64,000 bases of DNA from Zeugodacus cucurbitae (taxonomy: Eukaryota > Arthropoda > Insecta > Diptera > Tephritidae), in assembly GCF_028554725.1 (NCBI RefSeq), contig NC_071669.1:34524001-34588000 (forward strand), written 5' to 3'. The position numbers and the translations under genes were made by a program. Below, one piece after another: positions 1 through 11,800 of this stretch. Below the pieces are notes generated by a model. The model was not told the origin of the DNA. It made no database searches and saw only the letters and a list, made by a program, of their open reading frames with translations. The first letter of the stretch is position 1. Every line of letters begins with the position of its first letter.

Positions 1-3000
1 TGACACGAGTATAACCAACATTTTGGCACTGTTTCTATCCTTTTCTGCCATCTGGGTATTATTTCTATTCTGCATAACATGTTGCGTATGAATTTCGTAG
101 TTATTATGTGATGTGCGATGTACCGCGGACGACGAAGTTGTCATTGTCAGCGGCGCTTGAGATTGTTGAGTCGACTGAATCGGTTGAGGTGCTACTCGTG
201 CAACCGGGACTATTACAGGGTTTCCTGAAGAATGCGACGGTAATATTTTATTTGAAGATGGAGGTCCGCTTGCCCGTATTGGTGTCTTCATTTGCAAAAT
301 AGTTGTTGTAGTTGTACTAGATGAGGCAGGGTTGGGATTATGGCGTTTGCGATATTCAGCTAAAGTGATACAAGCTCCGTTTTGAGTCCGCACTAAACGT
401 GTATCATCCTCCTCTTTGGCAAAATAACTGGTTAGAGTAGTACCTACGGGATTAGCAATATTGGAGGTCGATCCAGTTGGTTTTTGTTGATCCTTTTTTA
501 CCACAACGGCTTGAATACTATCTTCTAAATCTAATTCATAGTTGCCACTGCTACCCCCACTATTGCTTGAGTTGTTACCATTACTCACATTCGCACTGGA
601 GGACACTAAGGGAGTACGAAAACGTGCCCCAACTATTTGTGTTGTACGCTGTTGCGCCTGCGATGTACCTGTCACTAATTGCATCTGTTGTTGGTGGTTA
701 TCACCAATGTTGCGATATATATGCTTTACTTGTCCTTGTTGGTTCAGAATTGTAATATTTTTACTCATTGTATTCGACATAAGTTGTTGCGATGGAGATA
801 TTTGCTGTTGGGTTTGTAACTGCTGGGGCTGTTGTTGTTGTTGCTGCTGTGGTTGCACTATTGGTGTGGATACTTGTGTGCTTCTACCAGAGATTACAGC
901 TCCTCCACGTGCTCCACGAGCCGCTCCACGTGCTCGTGCACCTCCTGCTGCTCCTCCTCTAGGCCTAGTTGCTCGAGGATTTTGTGGGGACTGCATTGGT
1001 GTGGCTACTGGAGGTCGTACAGCTCGACCTACTGTAGAAACAGGCATACGTGCGATTAGAGTATGAGTACTCCCAATAGTACCACCTCCTCGTGGTGATT
1101 TATTACGAATAGCCCCACGCATAACACCCCCACCCGACACCCCTGTACTCATAGTTGAAGCTACCAAATGTTGTTGCGGTGTTTGCTGTAATGCCATTTG
1201 GGATTGCTGTTGTATTTGGGGTTTCAACTGTTGAGGATTTTGAACACTAGTTGTTTGAATGGGATGAAATACAACATTTTGTTGTGCCGCTGTTTGTTGA
1301 TGTTGGTGTGCCGCTTCTTGAGGTGAAGCACCTACTCTCGTCTGAACTAAACGTGCTGTCGTGTGAATTGGACTAGTAGTGGGTGTAGCTTGTAATTGTA
1401 TGTGCTGCTGTTGTGGATGTTGCTGATGCGTTTGTGGAGATTGCTGAAGAATGGTTTGAGATTGAGGTTGTTGTTGTTGTTGTTGAGTATACAATACACG
1501 ATTTGTATTATAAATAATACGTTGCTGTGGCATTGATTGACGCATTATTATTTCTGGATGTTGTGGTGATTGAATTAATACCTGTTGACCCGATGGTTGT
1601 TGTAATATAACATGTGCATTATTAAGCATCTGGAATAAAATATAGAAACTCAATAAAATAGTTGTATACAATATATTTCAAAATTTAATAATTGTAATAG
1701 GTATCTTCGACCCAATTTTGGAGTCGTTGAAGTCATCTATCGAGAGGTCCAGGAAACAAGCTGTTTCGATGGGATCGGACCATGGTGAAAACAGTGTTAC
1801 ATGATTAGATTTCAGCAGACATACAAACATTTGGTTAGAGTCAGCCTGGAATTCTCTGCAGACATATGTGCGGTAATTTATGGCTAAACAAGTAAGTGTT
1901 TAATTTACCACAATATGGCGTAATGGCGATATGGCCAGCCTTGTCTTTTGAAAATTTGATTTGAAAAATTTTCACATAACTCTACATTCAACAGTAAAAG
2001 CTACAATTTTCAAGGAAAGTTAATGATGAAACGAAATTGTTTCCTTTATATCTTACTTGGGTTTGTTGATTTTGTGATTGTTGCTGCGTTTGCATTCGAT
2101 AAACTATTTGTTGAGTTTGCTGTGGTGCCTGCATTGCATGTTGCTGATGTACAATTTGCTGTTGCTGCTGCTGCTGTTGCTGATATTGCTGCTGCTGAAC
2201 ATGCAACTGTTGTTGTTGTTGCATCTCTTGCTGCTGTTGCTGTTGTACTAAGGAATTCGGTTGTAATATTTGCTCGGTGGTATAATACAATTGTGGTTGC
2301 TGTTGTTGTGTCTGTTGAGCCAATTGGTGGTGATCCTGCGGCAATTGTTGGCTTTCATGTACATAATGTTGCTGCTGTTGTTGATGATGATGGTCATACA
2401 TAACTTGTTGATGTTGAACTGGTTGTTGTTGTTGCGAGATTTCATCTCCTATTATATATTGAGTAGTTGCAGCTGTGGGCTGTTGCTGATATTGTTGCTG
2501 TGCTGGTACATTTGTAGTTTGATAAACTACCTGCTGACCTTCATTTAACATTAGTTGATCATCCGGCAGGAGTAATTGCTGAAAATATTTTACATTTTTT
2601 GTAAATCCCAAAATAAATAATATTATAAACATAATGCAACAACAATGCCTAAATATAAAAAGTAGGAACAGATATTTTGACAATTATTTAATACGATATA
2701 TATCACATAAAAACGTTGTTTAAATTATTGAATTATAAAACATTAACGTATTGTTAATTCATGTACAAATGTGCTCAATACAAGATAATAAACAGAAGGG
2801 TTGGTATATTTCTATCTTATGCAAACTATACTCTCTACATGTGAATAAAGTTAAGAATAAACACCTCTTCTATAAAGTTCGAAAATATATAAAATAATTC
2901 TTTTTACTATATTCAGCACTAGGTATTTAAATTAGTATTTATAAATGATGATTATTTCTATTTATTTAAATTTATAGAAATAAATAAGTGATAAGTAATA

Positions 3001-3161
3001 ATATAATATTATTAATTTCTACATATTATTATAAAAGTATCAACCTGGGGTCGGTTATGGCTACCGACGCCAACATCTTCACTAGCAACATGAACAACTT
3101 GGACATCTGCGTATATCTGCTTTAAATCTTCCAAGTTTTGTATTTGGTAATATTGCGCCAT
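1..3161 (-). CDS. Glutamine-rich, probably nuclear protein; 5' three coding exons, gene continues off left edge
   Basis: Three exons join in phase 0. Exon 1 is 3161-3045 (39 codons, starting MAQYYQIQNLEDLKQ) and ends at a GT donor. Exon 2 is 2578-2057 (174 codons) between a TTTTCAG acceptor and a GTAAGA donor. Exon 3 runs from 1629 (acceptor TTCCAG) open to base 1, at least 543 codons. The protein is dominated by polyglutamine and Q/H-rich tracts in exons 2 and 3. Exon 3 also has an Arg/Gly/Ala-rich block (about 1000-880) that could bind nucleic acid, then an S/N/G-rich spacer (about 600-540), an acidic LDLEDSIQAVVVKKDQQ stretch and a conserved-looking TLTSYFAKEEDDTRLV segment (about 450-400). 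No catalytic domain is visible. This looks like a chromatin or transcription cofactor, but I do not recognise the family; any DNA-binding domain would lie in exons left of the window. The splice joins are confident, the function is not. Confidence 0.8.
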
Positions 3162-5335
3162 TTGGGGCCTCTCTGTAAATTAAGGTAAGGAAATATATAT
3201 AATATATGTAAGGAAATATATATATAAAATATTATATTGAATATATTTATCAAAGATAATACGAATTTCCATTTCAACCTAATTTAACATATTTTCCTTA
3301 CTATTAATGGGAATTGAAAACAAAGACTTATACAACATAAGCTAAACAATTTTTTTTTATATTTAAATCGAATCAATTAATTTCTTCTCATAAAGGATTT
3401 TAAGTCATTTGTTATTTCTTAGTTCAATCCAAATATAGAGTTTTGAGTTATTTAGATGATAGGGTACATAAAAAACTTCAGTTTAATGACCATCTAATTA
3501 CAAAAGCACCTACAATATTATACATACTTTACTAAATAATATGAACTTAGATGAAAGTTAAATTTACAAATGCAATAATAAAAGTATCTTCTTCAATCTA
3601 ATAGATTCAAAAATTTAATCCTATGAAGTATATATTTTTATTTTAAAACAATTTTTACACCAAAAAGTCTTAATTTTAACTTGCATATTTAAAGAAATTA
3701 AGTCGATATTTTTCTTATACAATATATCACTAAGGATCAAGTCTCGGAATTTAACTTCATTTTATGATGCACTATCAGAAGCATTCGGTTTTATGTACAT
3801 ATACGACCTCGGCTTATGGACAAATTTATACACAACCACTACATAAACATCCACTAAACTTTTTCTACATTACACAATATAAATTACGGAAAACTCACAT
3901 TTAATGGCACAATATCGAACTCAAAAATAAATTTTTGCAATGCCAATAGTTTTCTACGTTGTTTTTAAATAAAACTCATTTCGTTAAACTCCAAATATCA
4001 CTCCGAAATTGAAATTAAGTTTCACACAAAAATTGCTTTCTTCTTGCGAGAAATCAAATATGGCGTGGAAATGGAGTAAACTACCTCGCACCGCACCGCG
4101 ACGAATGACATTTTCTGTTGAACGTTTCCGAAATTTCGAACTTCGAAAACGCGTACAAGGTAGCCACTGCTTTTTCATCACAGCGCCACCTACGCGGCAA
4201 TATCATTTTGACATTATCTTATTTCTTCTTCATTTTCGTATAAACAGGAAAATGCAACCGATTGTCATATGACATTTCGAATCGTTTGTTTTGGCACGAA
4301 AAGTGGTCCCACTACAACGTTTATATGTTACGAGTAGGAAATAGAGGTACCCCAAAATGTTATTTCTTAATACTGAACTGCCGTGGCAATACATTTCTTT
4401 TAAAAATATATATATCAGCAACACAATATTCTAATTATTATTCCTTTTCTTTATTATTAATTTTTTTTTTTAATATTTTCTGCGAAATAAACAAAGATTT
4501 TTCACAAGTAATTGGCCAAAACTCAACCCGAAACGAACGTCAGATAGTTTGTGTATATATGTTCACAATGACGTTTATATTGACAGTTGTTTCTTGTTGA
4601 TTCTTGTTTTTAAATTTCCCTTTTGTTTGTTATTCTTTTTTTATTCCTGTAATGTTGCCACTGTGAATTGTATTACCAATCCAAATTATAATGAACATAT
4701 GTGTATAACACGAAACAATTTCAACAACTGTAAATACCTAGGGAATTCTTCTAATTTTTATATCTTTATAATAATAGTATACTTATACTTATTGATCAGT
4801 ACTTAGATACTTATACTTATTGATCAGTACTTAGATCAGAACATTTGAATTGAACAAACAATTAAATGTAATGTTAAATAACTTAAATAAATACTTAGTA
4901 AAATTTTTATATTTTTTTTATTATTTTCAACTAAATAACTAAAAAGTCATGGAAAAGTATAAATATAAATAATTATTTTATAGGGCTGTTTATTGTAGAT
5001 AAAATTGCCAAAAAATTCAACTGTAGTTTATTTGTTAATATTTAATAAAGTCTTGCGTGTAACTAAATATACTAAGAATAAAATATCTAAAAGATCTTTG
5101 AATCATATATAATTTATATAATAAGAAAATATGCGAATTATAGATTGTACAACAAATATTGTCAAAAGTATTCAGTACGGCAACCGACTGAACTGTCATT
5201 CATTTACTTTGTAAGTATTGAATTCGTTTGGTCGAATTTAATCTAAATGACTCATTTGAAAATTACTTCTTTCTAATAAAACTTCGTTTCCAATTATTTT
5301 ATATTCGCTAACATTGGATTTTTTAAGTATTAAAA
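3162..5335. other. Divergent intergenic / 5' flanking region
   Basis: This 2.2-kb AT-rich stretch lies between the divergent starts of the Q-rich gene and IST1, so it should hold both promoters and 5' UTRs. No coding exon is supported. The short reading frames at 4009-4272 and 4262-4806 have no recognisable protein character. A 28-bp tandem duplication lies inside it. Confidence 0.6.
4780..4835. repeat. 28-bp tandem duplication
   Basis: Two exact head-to-tail copies of a 28-bp unit beginning TACTTATACTTATTGATCAG (4780-4807 and 4808-4835). It probably arose by slippage and has no evident function. Confidence 0.85.
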
Positions 5336-7318
5336 ATGTTTTCTAGTGGACCAAACTATACAAAATTGAAAACAAATCTCCGTCTAGCTTTGAACCGTCT
5401 TAAATTGCTAGAGAAGAAAAAGGCAGAACTAGCACAAAAGGCTCGTAAGGAAATTGCCGACTATTTGGCTACAGGGAAAACAGAACGAGCACGAATTCGT
5501 GTAGAGCATATAATTCGGTAATTTGGTTAAATAGTTTATTCAAATATTTGTTTAAATAATTTTTCTTACCGAAAAGTGAGGATTATCTTGTGGAAGCTAT
5601 GGAAATTATAGAAATGTATTGTGATTTGGTGCTTGCGCGATTCGGTTTGATTACACAAATGAAAGAATTAGATGATGGAATAGCTGAAGCTGTATCTAGT
5701 TTGGTTTGGGTATGCCCTCGATTACAAAGTGATGTAGCGGAGCTCAAGGTAATTTCGGACATTTTCATTACGAAATATGGTCCCCAATTTGCGGAGCATT
5801 CACGCACTGCGACTGGAGAACATCATGTGTCCGGAAAACTAATGAATAAACTTCAACTCCAAGCACCTCCGAAATTGCTTGTTGAAAAATATTTAATTGA
5901 AATCGCAAAAAATTATAACATTGAGTATGAGCCAGATCCACAAGTTATGCAAGAAGAAAACACAAATGGTTGGTGAAGTTACATGGTTGCCAATTTGATT
6001 TACTTATATGTATTTTTATTTAACAGCTGAGGCACAAGCTCATTTGATTGATTTATCTGATAGAAACAACCTTGGAGGTGGTGGTGCAGTAGGGCCACCC
6101 CCACAAATGGGGTTCATCGGATATCCATCACTTCCACCTTTGCCTGACCCACCAGCTGCGAAACCATTTAATTACCCACCACCATATGGTCAAGGGTCTC
6201 AAACTGGTGGTGTTAGTGGTGTTTCAACCAACGGACCATACCAACAACAACCATTTTCTTACAATATACCACCCACACAATCTGGTTATGAACAAAAGGA
6301 TTTAAATACATCATTCATAAATGTAAGTATATATTAATATATTAAACATTTTATGAATGTAACAAAACTGCATGAAATTTGGTTTCTTTTTGCTTTTATA
6401 AACAACTTACTATACGGCCATAACACATTTAGAATGAATTAACCAATGATCTTTCATCAAAAGTAGCAGAAGGAGGAACTTATAGTATTTGCAACGAAAA
6501 CAGTCCTGATGAAAATATTTTGGTATGATGATTACATACATGCATTTGATTGAATACATCGCTTGTTTTGTCAAAAAACCTCATTGAGTTTCTTTTACCC
6601 ATTATTGCTATTTTAATATCTGTTCCGTGATCTATTTATTTGTTAGTTTTCTATTCCTTCTATTAACGTTAATGTTATTTGGGTAAACCCTATTAACACT
6701 ATTAGTCTATTCATATTATTACTAGTGCAAGTTTAAATGTATATTTATGAAATGGCGTACATATCCTCATAATATTATTATTAATTGTGACTGTTGATGT
6801 ATTCTAACTATATGGAAGACATCAATAATTTGCTATGCTTTTTGAATGATTATTTTTTGATTTTTTCCTATAACCAGCGTCCTAAACCATATGATGATCC
6901 CCCACCGCGATATACATCAATTAATCCTTTTAATATGCAGGTAGTTTTTTCTTTATTATTTATTTATTTTTTTTTAATTTTTGCCTTCGAAATTCCAAAA
7001 TATATTAATATATAAATATTAATATAAGCTTATGCCATTTTTACCTAAGATAACGTATTTCAAATAATTGAAGGATCACATGTAAATTACATTTAATTTC
7101 AGGACGGAAATAAACCAAAACCGCAGCCACGACAAAAATTGCCGCAACCAGGTGCAAGTGCACCACCAGCTTCGTCAGACATACCAAATTTGCCGAATGT
7201 TCCTCAGGAAATGCCTGATATGACGAGAGATGAAGAAAAACCTAGAAACACCGATAATGATGATATAGACTTTGACGATTTATCACGTCGTTTTGAAAAT
7301 TTGAAAAAACGCAAATAA
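5336..7318 (+). CDS. Ist1: IST1 homolog (ESCRT-III associated, MIT-interacting)
   Basis: Six exons: 5336-5517, 5577-5968, 6027-6322, 6433-6522, 6878-6940 and 7103-7318 (TAA 7316-7318). The joins keep frame and give 412 aa. Residues 1-190 form the IST1 helical core, starting MFSSGPNYTKLKTNLRLALN with the KLLEKKKAELAQKARKEIA helix and the LVEAMEIIEMYCDLVLARFG segment. A Pro/Gly-rich linker follows. The C-terminus reads DDIDFDDLSRRFENLKKRK, the MIT-interacting motif that binds VPS4 and spastin-type MIT domains in this family. IST1 regulates VPS4 recruitment in endosomal sorting, tubule fission and cytokinetic abscission on endosomal and midbody membranes. The small in-frame exons 4 (30 codons) and 5 (21 codons) lie in the linker and could be skipped without breaking frame. 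The start is the first ATG and matches the family N-terminus. Confidence 0.96.
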
Positions 7319-7559
7319 GTGCAGTCTTCTATATGCCTATTATATATATTATAGTTTTGTATAAGTAATTTTTGTCAAGTTAAATGTTATTAATATTATT
7401 ACCAATATACATATGTATATGTGTACATATGTATGAATTTAATCATTAATTTGATAACCATTCATCTCATTTTTAATACCCAGATTTAGTGTGCTGAGTA
7501 TGTATAGTTTAAATCCAATGTTCAGAACGTAAATATTAAACAAATATGTAATTTACATA
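7319..7559 (+). other. IST1 3' UTR / intergenic
   Basis: AT-rich sequence after the IST1 stop, up to the TA that flanks the pogo-like MITE. It is presumably 3' UTR and downstream flank. No other gene is seen. Confidence 0.5.
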
Positions 7560-8112
7560 CAGTGGAACTTCTCTAACACGAATCACCATAATCCTCAAAA
7601 AAATTTCCAGTTATGGAATTTTCATTAAAACATTAAATTTTTGGAAAAGAAAATTTTGGAAAATATAGATTTATACCCAGTTCTATTTATTTACTTCGCA
7701 TAAAGTTTTATGGACATACGTTAAAGCATGTATTCTGTAATTTTGTTTGTTGCATTTTGTTATTGTTTGGCTTTTGACGTCTGTATCCCATGCCTTTGTT
7801 ACATTATTTATGCAACCCATAAGTATAATATCATATTTTTGGTTCACCTCCATACAATATAGAGGGAATCTTTAAAAATATTGCCTCGATAGTAAAATTT
7901 TAAATTTTTTATTTTCCTCTGGTCGAAAAGTTCGATTTATGGAATGAATTTTGTATGAAATTTTACTTCTATTGCCATTCGAGTTCGAGTTATGGAGAAC
8001 TTCGAGTAATGGAAGGAAATTTGTATGAAATTTGATTTCTAATTGCATATTCAAAAGTTCGAGTTATGGCGATCTTCGACTTATAGAAGTTCGAGTTAAG
8101 GAAGTTCCACTG
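7560..8112. mobile_element. pogo/Tigger-like MITE (Tc1-mariner superfamily), 553 bp
   Basis: Terminal inverted repeats CAGTGGAACTTCTCTAAC at the left and the complement (GTTAAGGAAGTTCCACTG) at the right are flanked by TA on both sides (7558-7559 and 8113-8114), the usual Tc1-mariner target duplication. The right third holds several degenerate direct repeats of a TTCGAGTTATGG-type unit, the subterminal structure seen in pogo-like elements. There is no transposase frame, so it depended on a partner elsewhere. It lies between the convergent 3' ends of IST1 and SBDS. Confidence 0.88.
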
Positions 8113-8297
8113 TATTTTCAATAAATATATATGATAACCTTAAACGTGAATTTTAATCTTAAAAATAACGCTGCATATTGATTTGTGTGTTTCCTATTCT
8201 AAATTACATTCGGTCACAGCCGTAATTGTGAAGTTTTAGAAATTAAATGCGTGACTCAGTAACAATTTTTAAAACATATATTATAAAACTGATACAA

Positions 8298-9113
8298 TTA
8301 AAAAATTTCTTCGCTCTCCACAACTTCCTTTAACTCGATTAGTTCAACAAGTCCTTTGCCTCTGGTTTCATTTCGTATAAGGTCGTCGATAACACGGTAG
8401 TTACCAGGGTCTATAAATAATGTCATATGCAGTATAGCATCATCCCATTCTTCATGTTCAACTTTTGTAGCTAATTTGCTAACAGACTCTTTCAACCGAT
8501 TGCCTCCTTCTTTGCCAGCAAAAGAAACACGGAGCTTCATGCGTGAACGCTCTAATGGTATATGTTCACGGAGTAACTTTATAGCATCTAGTGTCTGTTG
8601 CTTTGTATTTTTGTTCATTTTAACAGAAAAGTGAGCATCCTTTAGTGACTTTTCAATAATGGTTGCCGGATAGGGACGACGAGTCTCAGGGTTAACACAT
8701 AATGCTGCCACACTGTTTATAATGCTATTTAATTGGGTATCTAGAACAGATTGTCGTTCCTTCTCAGATACCTGGAGTTCTCCTTTTGCTAGAATCTCCT
8801 TGCATACTTCGGTTTCATCACTTTTTCCAAATGCCTTCATTAGTTCTTCTTTTTTTGCCGCTTGCCCTTTGGACACATTTGTGAAAACTGTATGTGTCTG
8901 AAGAACTTCGTCAATATCCTTTTCTCTGAATACAGAAATGAATACAATAAATAAGTTCATTAGGGATAAACAAAAAACTTACGTGTTGCTACGCCAGGAT
9001 AGGACTTTGTTTTTGTAGCAAGCAATTTCAAATCGTTTGCCACCTTTTTTCAGCCTTACAACTGCTACATTTGTTAGACGTATCTGGTTTGTTGGAGTAA
9101 AGATTTTCGACAT
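8298..9113 (-). CDS. Sbds: SBDS ribosome maturation factor
   Basis: Two exons, 9113-8983 and 8925-8298, give 252 aa, the usual SBDS length. The start is fixed by the family N-terminus MSKIFTPTNQIRLTNVAVVR; the first exon ends in ...WRSN plus two bases before a GTAAGT donor, and the intron is 57 bp. The N-terminal FYSH domain spans about residues 1-95 (GKRFEIACYKNKV, EKDIDEVLQTHTVFTNVSKG), the central three-helix domain about 100-170 (CVNPETRRPYP) and the C-terminal ferredoxin-like domain about 175-250 (LFIDPGNYRVIDDLI, ETRGKG). SBDS works with the EFL1 GTPase to release eIF6 from late cytoplasmic 60S subunits. The original protein start lies outside the 220-residue frame visible in exon 2, whose first residues are intron. 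Confidence 0.97.
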
Positions 9114-9400
9114 AATGATTTATATTTCAATTTTATTTTGATATAATAAAAAAATTATTTTATGTAGAAATTATTAAAAAATTATTTTATTCTGTGGCAA
9201 AAATTATGAATAATACAAATATGCGAAATACGAATGTCAAAAAGAAAGATATATCAATATACCATGGTGCAGTATATTTCATAATGGTGAAATCACCTAT
9301 GAGTTACTTAGTCTGTAATTACACACAGAAACTTTTGTAGTTCTTTATCGGCAATTTGCTTGTGCGTTCTCTCGGGCAACTTGTTGCCGATACGATAAGT
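9114..9400. other. SBDS 5' flank and Helitron-adjacent sequence
   Basis: This short upstream region of SBDS presumably carries its promoter. Sequence from about 9250 onward may already belong to the decayed Helitron to the right. No gene is seen. Confidence 0.4.
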
Positions 9401-9837
9401 TTTTCAATGTAGTGAAAAAATTCCTATGCATAAAGATGAAAACGTTATAGCCGGTAAATTTGAAAATGATTGATGCAAATAAACATGGTTTGTTAAACTT
9501 TGTTTTTCTTTTCAAATCTCATATTGAAGTATGCAACAAATGAGTAAATACAGGGTTGGCTCAATCTGAAATCTGTTGGAAAAGTTATTAATCCATCGAG
9601 GTGTCAACTGTGACTTTACCATTTCCAATATCTAGCATCTGCTTCATCAATCGCAGTTTGATCTTGTTGCAAAAACACTTGTATGTGAGCCCTTAAATAA
9701 GCGATTCTTTGTGTGCCGTTCTTCCAAATTTACCAACTTGCATGTCTGGAGAATCTTCTCTATAGCGCTATTTTTGACGACTTTTCAAACTGGTGCTTCG
9801 TTGATTTGCAATTTAGGAGTAATTTCAAGGCCGAATG
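9400..9837 (-). mobile_element. Decayed Helitron, distal (3') half; interrupted at 9838
   Basis: Read on the minus strand, about 9837-9570 matches the Pif1-helicase part of the Helitron copies at 22860-22440 and 16740-17170 (shared ATTTGCAATTTAGGAGTAAT and ATTAATCCATCGAGGTGT-type blocks), but with an internal deletion and frameshifts. About 9470-9410 matches, in reverse orientation, the tail of the copy at about 17690-17740 (shared AAAACGTTATAGCCG). The element continues at 11801 beyond an inserted TIR element. No functional frame remains. Confidence 0.7.
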
Positions 9838-11800
9838 CTGAGAATGTATAACATAGAGAAGGTCCAATTGCGGACCAGCGTGTAAATTGTGAAAAACTAA
9901 CAAAATCCTATAAGCGAGTTTCACCACGGCTGCTCGGTAGGAGAAATATTAACAGTGCCTCGCAACAGAGCTGAGTATTAATTGAAAAAATATGCTCAGA
10001 GGTTTACATTTCTATTATACACGCATTTTAGGCTCTTTGTTTATATTTTGATGTAGGGATGTCGAAAGTGCAAAAAAGTATCGATATATATCATATCGCA
10101 TTTTTTGGAAAATATCAATATCGACATTAATATTTTTATAAAAAATATCGATATATCGATGTATCGATATTTTTCCAATAAGCCTAAGGCAGGATATAAA
10201 TGAATTTCTTTTTTGGATTTTTTCCCTAAAATTTATACAAAAATATCGTTTTTTATACCTTTTTGATACTTTAAATGTTGTATCGATACATCGATATATC
10301 AAAATTTTAAATATCGCTATTAAATATCGTTGCATTGAAAAAATAATATCGATATATCGATGTATCGATATTTTTTCAACAAGCCTATGTTGATGCATTT
10401 ATATGCTTACTATATACAACTGATATGAAATTCGTTTTGCGATATTTATAAATGCATCCACAATTGAAAACTTTATGGGATTTCAGAGGTATATTTGTAA
10501 AAAAAAATATTCAAACGGACCCACATATTTATGTAATGTTTTATAATAATATACATATATACATACATACTTTTATAAAAATATGTTTTATATTTTTAAA
10601 TTTACTAAAAACATTTCGTATAACACTAAAATGAACTACATATTTCGTAACTTAAACTTGCATATACATAAAACGCCTTTTCGCGACGATGACAAAAATT
10701 ATAAATTGAAGATTTTTCTAATGTTTCCTCCAGAAGGAAAAGTTGCAACGCGGCTCGGAAAAATTTATGTCGATATGTTTGCATGCTCATACATATTCAT
10801 ACATATTAACAACAAGCCGATTTTCTACCAACAACGCAATGTTGCGTCGCTTTGGCATTGCGCGCAGGCGGCCATCAATTTTTCGACACATCGAGCTTTA
10901 TAGGGCCGTTTCAAGTGATCCTGCCGTAATAATAATATTCGTAAGTATTAATTGGTTATCTATATAATTAAATATGTACATTTTAATCTCTACCAACATA
11001 TTAAATCATGTTTAGAATAATTACTATTGATATTTTTAAGAAACAAGGCATAAAACATAAAGACATTATATATTGAGCATCTGGGCCTTTCTGCCTGGAT
11101 ACGCTCCATATTCCTTACAACTCTTAGACATGAACACAAAAAAATCATAAGCTACGGCCATTCGTTGTCGGTGGCACCGAAGATCTTATATGAAGCCATG
11201 AGTACACATATTTACATACATATATTGAATGTTGACAAATTGACATATAGACACAATTCGAATGGTTCTTTTGATATTTGTTTACATGTGCACATACACA
11301 TGTATGTAATTACAAATGCGCGTACGTTTATCATTTTGTGATAATATATGTGATGTATATGTACATATGTATGATATTATGTGACATTTTAATGACTAAA
11401 GTAAATAAATGTAGTATTATTATGTTAAATTTACATAAGAATATAAAGTAATTTAGTTTATTGTATATTGTAAATGATTACATAAGTATATGCGCATGTG
11501 CCTTCATATCAAATATCAACGAAATATATGTAAATTATGTGCAAAAAGTCATGTGCGCTTTGTATATAAGCGAATCTGTAAGCGTACATTTCCTAACATA
11601 GAAATTAACACAATTTTTCTCATTTAACACTGCAAACGCTCAATTCTGCTATTTTCTAGCCCTCTGATGTTAAACAGTGGTGCAACTCCCTTATAGAATT
11701 CTGTGGTGAAACTCGCTTATAGAAACGAGTACCCCTTCGAAAAGCAAACCAGTGTGGCCATTAGCCCACCGTGAACCTTCTCTATATTATACATTCTCTG
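9838..11800. mobile_element. 1.96-kb TIR element with 7-8 bp TSD inserted in a Helitron (hAT-like?)
   Basis: The left end begins CTGAGAATGTATAACATAG and the right end is the complement of CAGAGAATGTATAATATAG, so imperfect TIRs of about 25 bp are present. CCGAATG stands directly outside both ends (9831-9837 and 11801-11807), and the flanking Helitron sequence is continuous across it when compared with 22820-22860. A second inverted block (CTATAAGCGAGTTTCACCAC) lies about 65 bp inside the left end and about 85 bp inside the right. The interior is AT-rich and includes the CGATA clusters and only short unrecognised frames (for example 10583-10903). A 7- or 8-bp TSD with CAG-type ends points to hAT, but there is no transposase to confirm it. 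Confidence 0.72.
10075..10385. repeat. Clustered TATCGATA/CGATA palindromic motifs, two repeat blocks
   Basis: Overlapping TATCGATA, ATCGATGTATCGAT and CGATA motifs occur in two related blocks (about 10125-10190 and 10270-10390). Each ends in ATCGATATTTTT followed by CAA.AAGCCTA. TATCGATA is the DREF element and clustered CGATA is the BEAF-32 binding motif in Drosophila. Whether these sites act here is unknown. Confidence 0.7.

Noticed and set aside
542..1066. 174-codon plus-strand frame rich in Cys
   Set aside because: It is the antisense of the Q-rich gene's exon 3; CTG/TTG repeats give artificial Cys/Leu runs.
2023..2403. 126-codon plus-strand Val/Ala-rich frame
   Set aside because: Antisense shadow of the polyglutamine exon 2 (2578-2057).
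4009..4806. Small protein genes upstream of IST1
   Set aside because: Frames of 64-112 codons with no family character, overlapping on both strands in AT-rich intergenic DNA.
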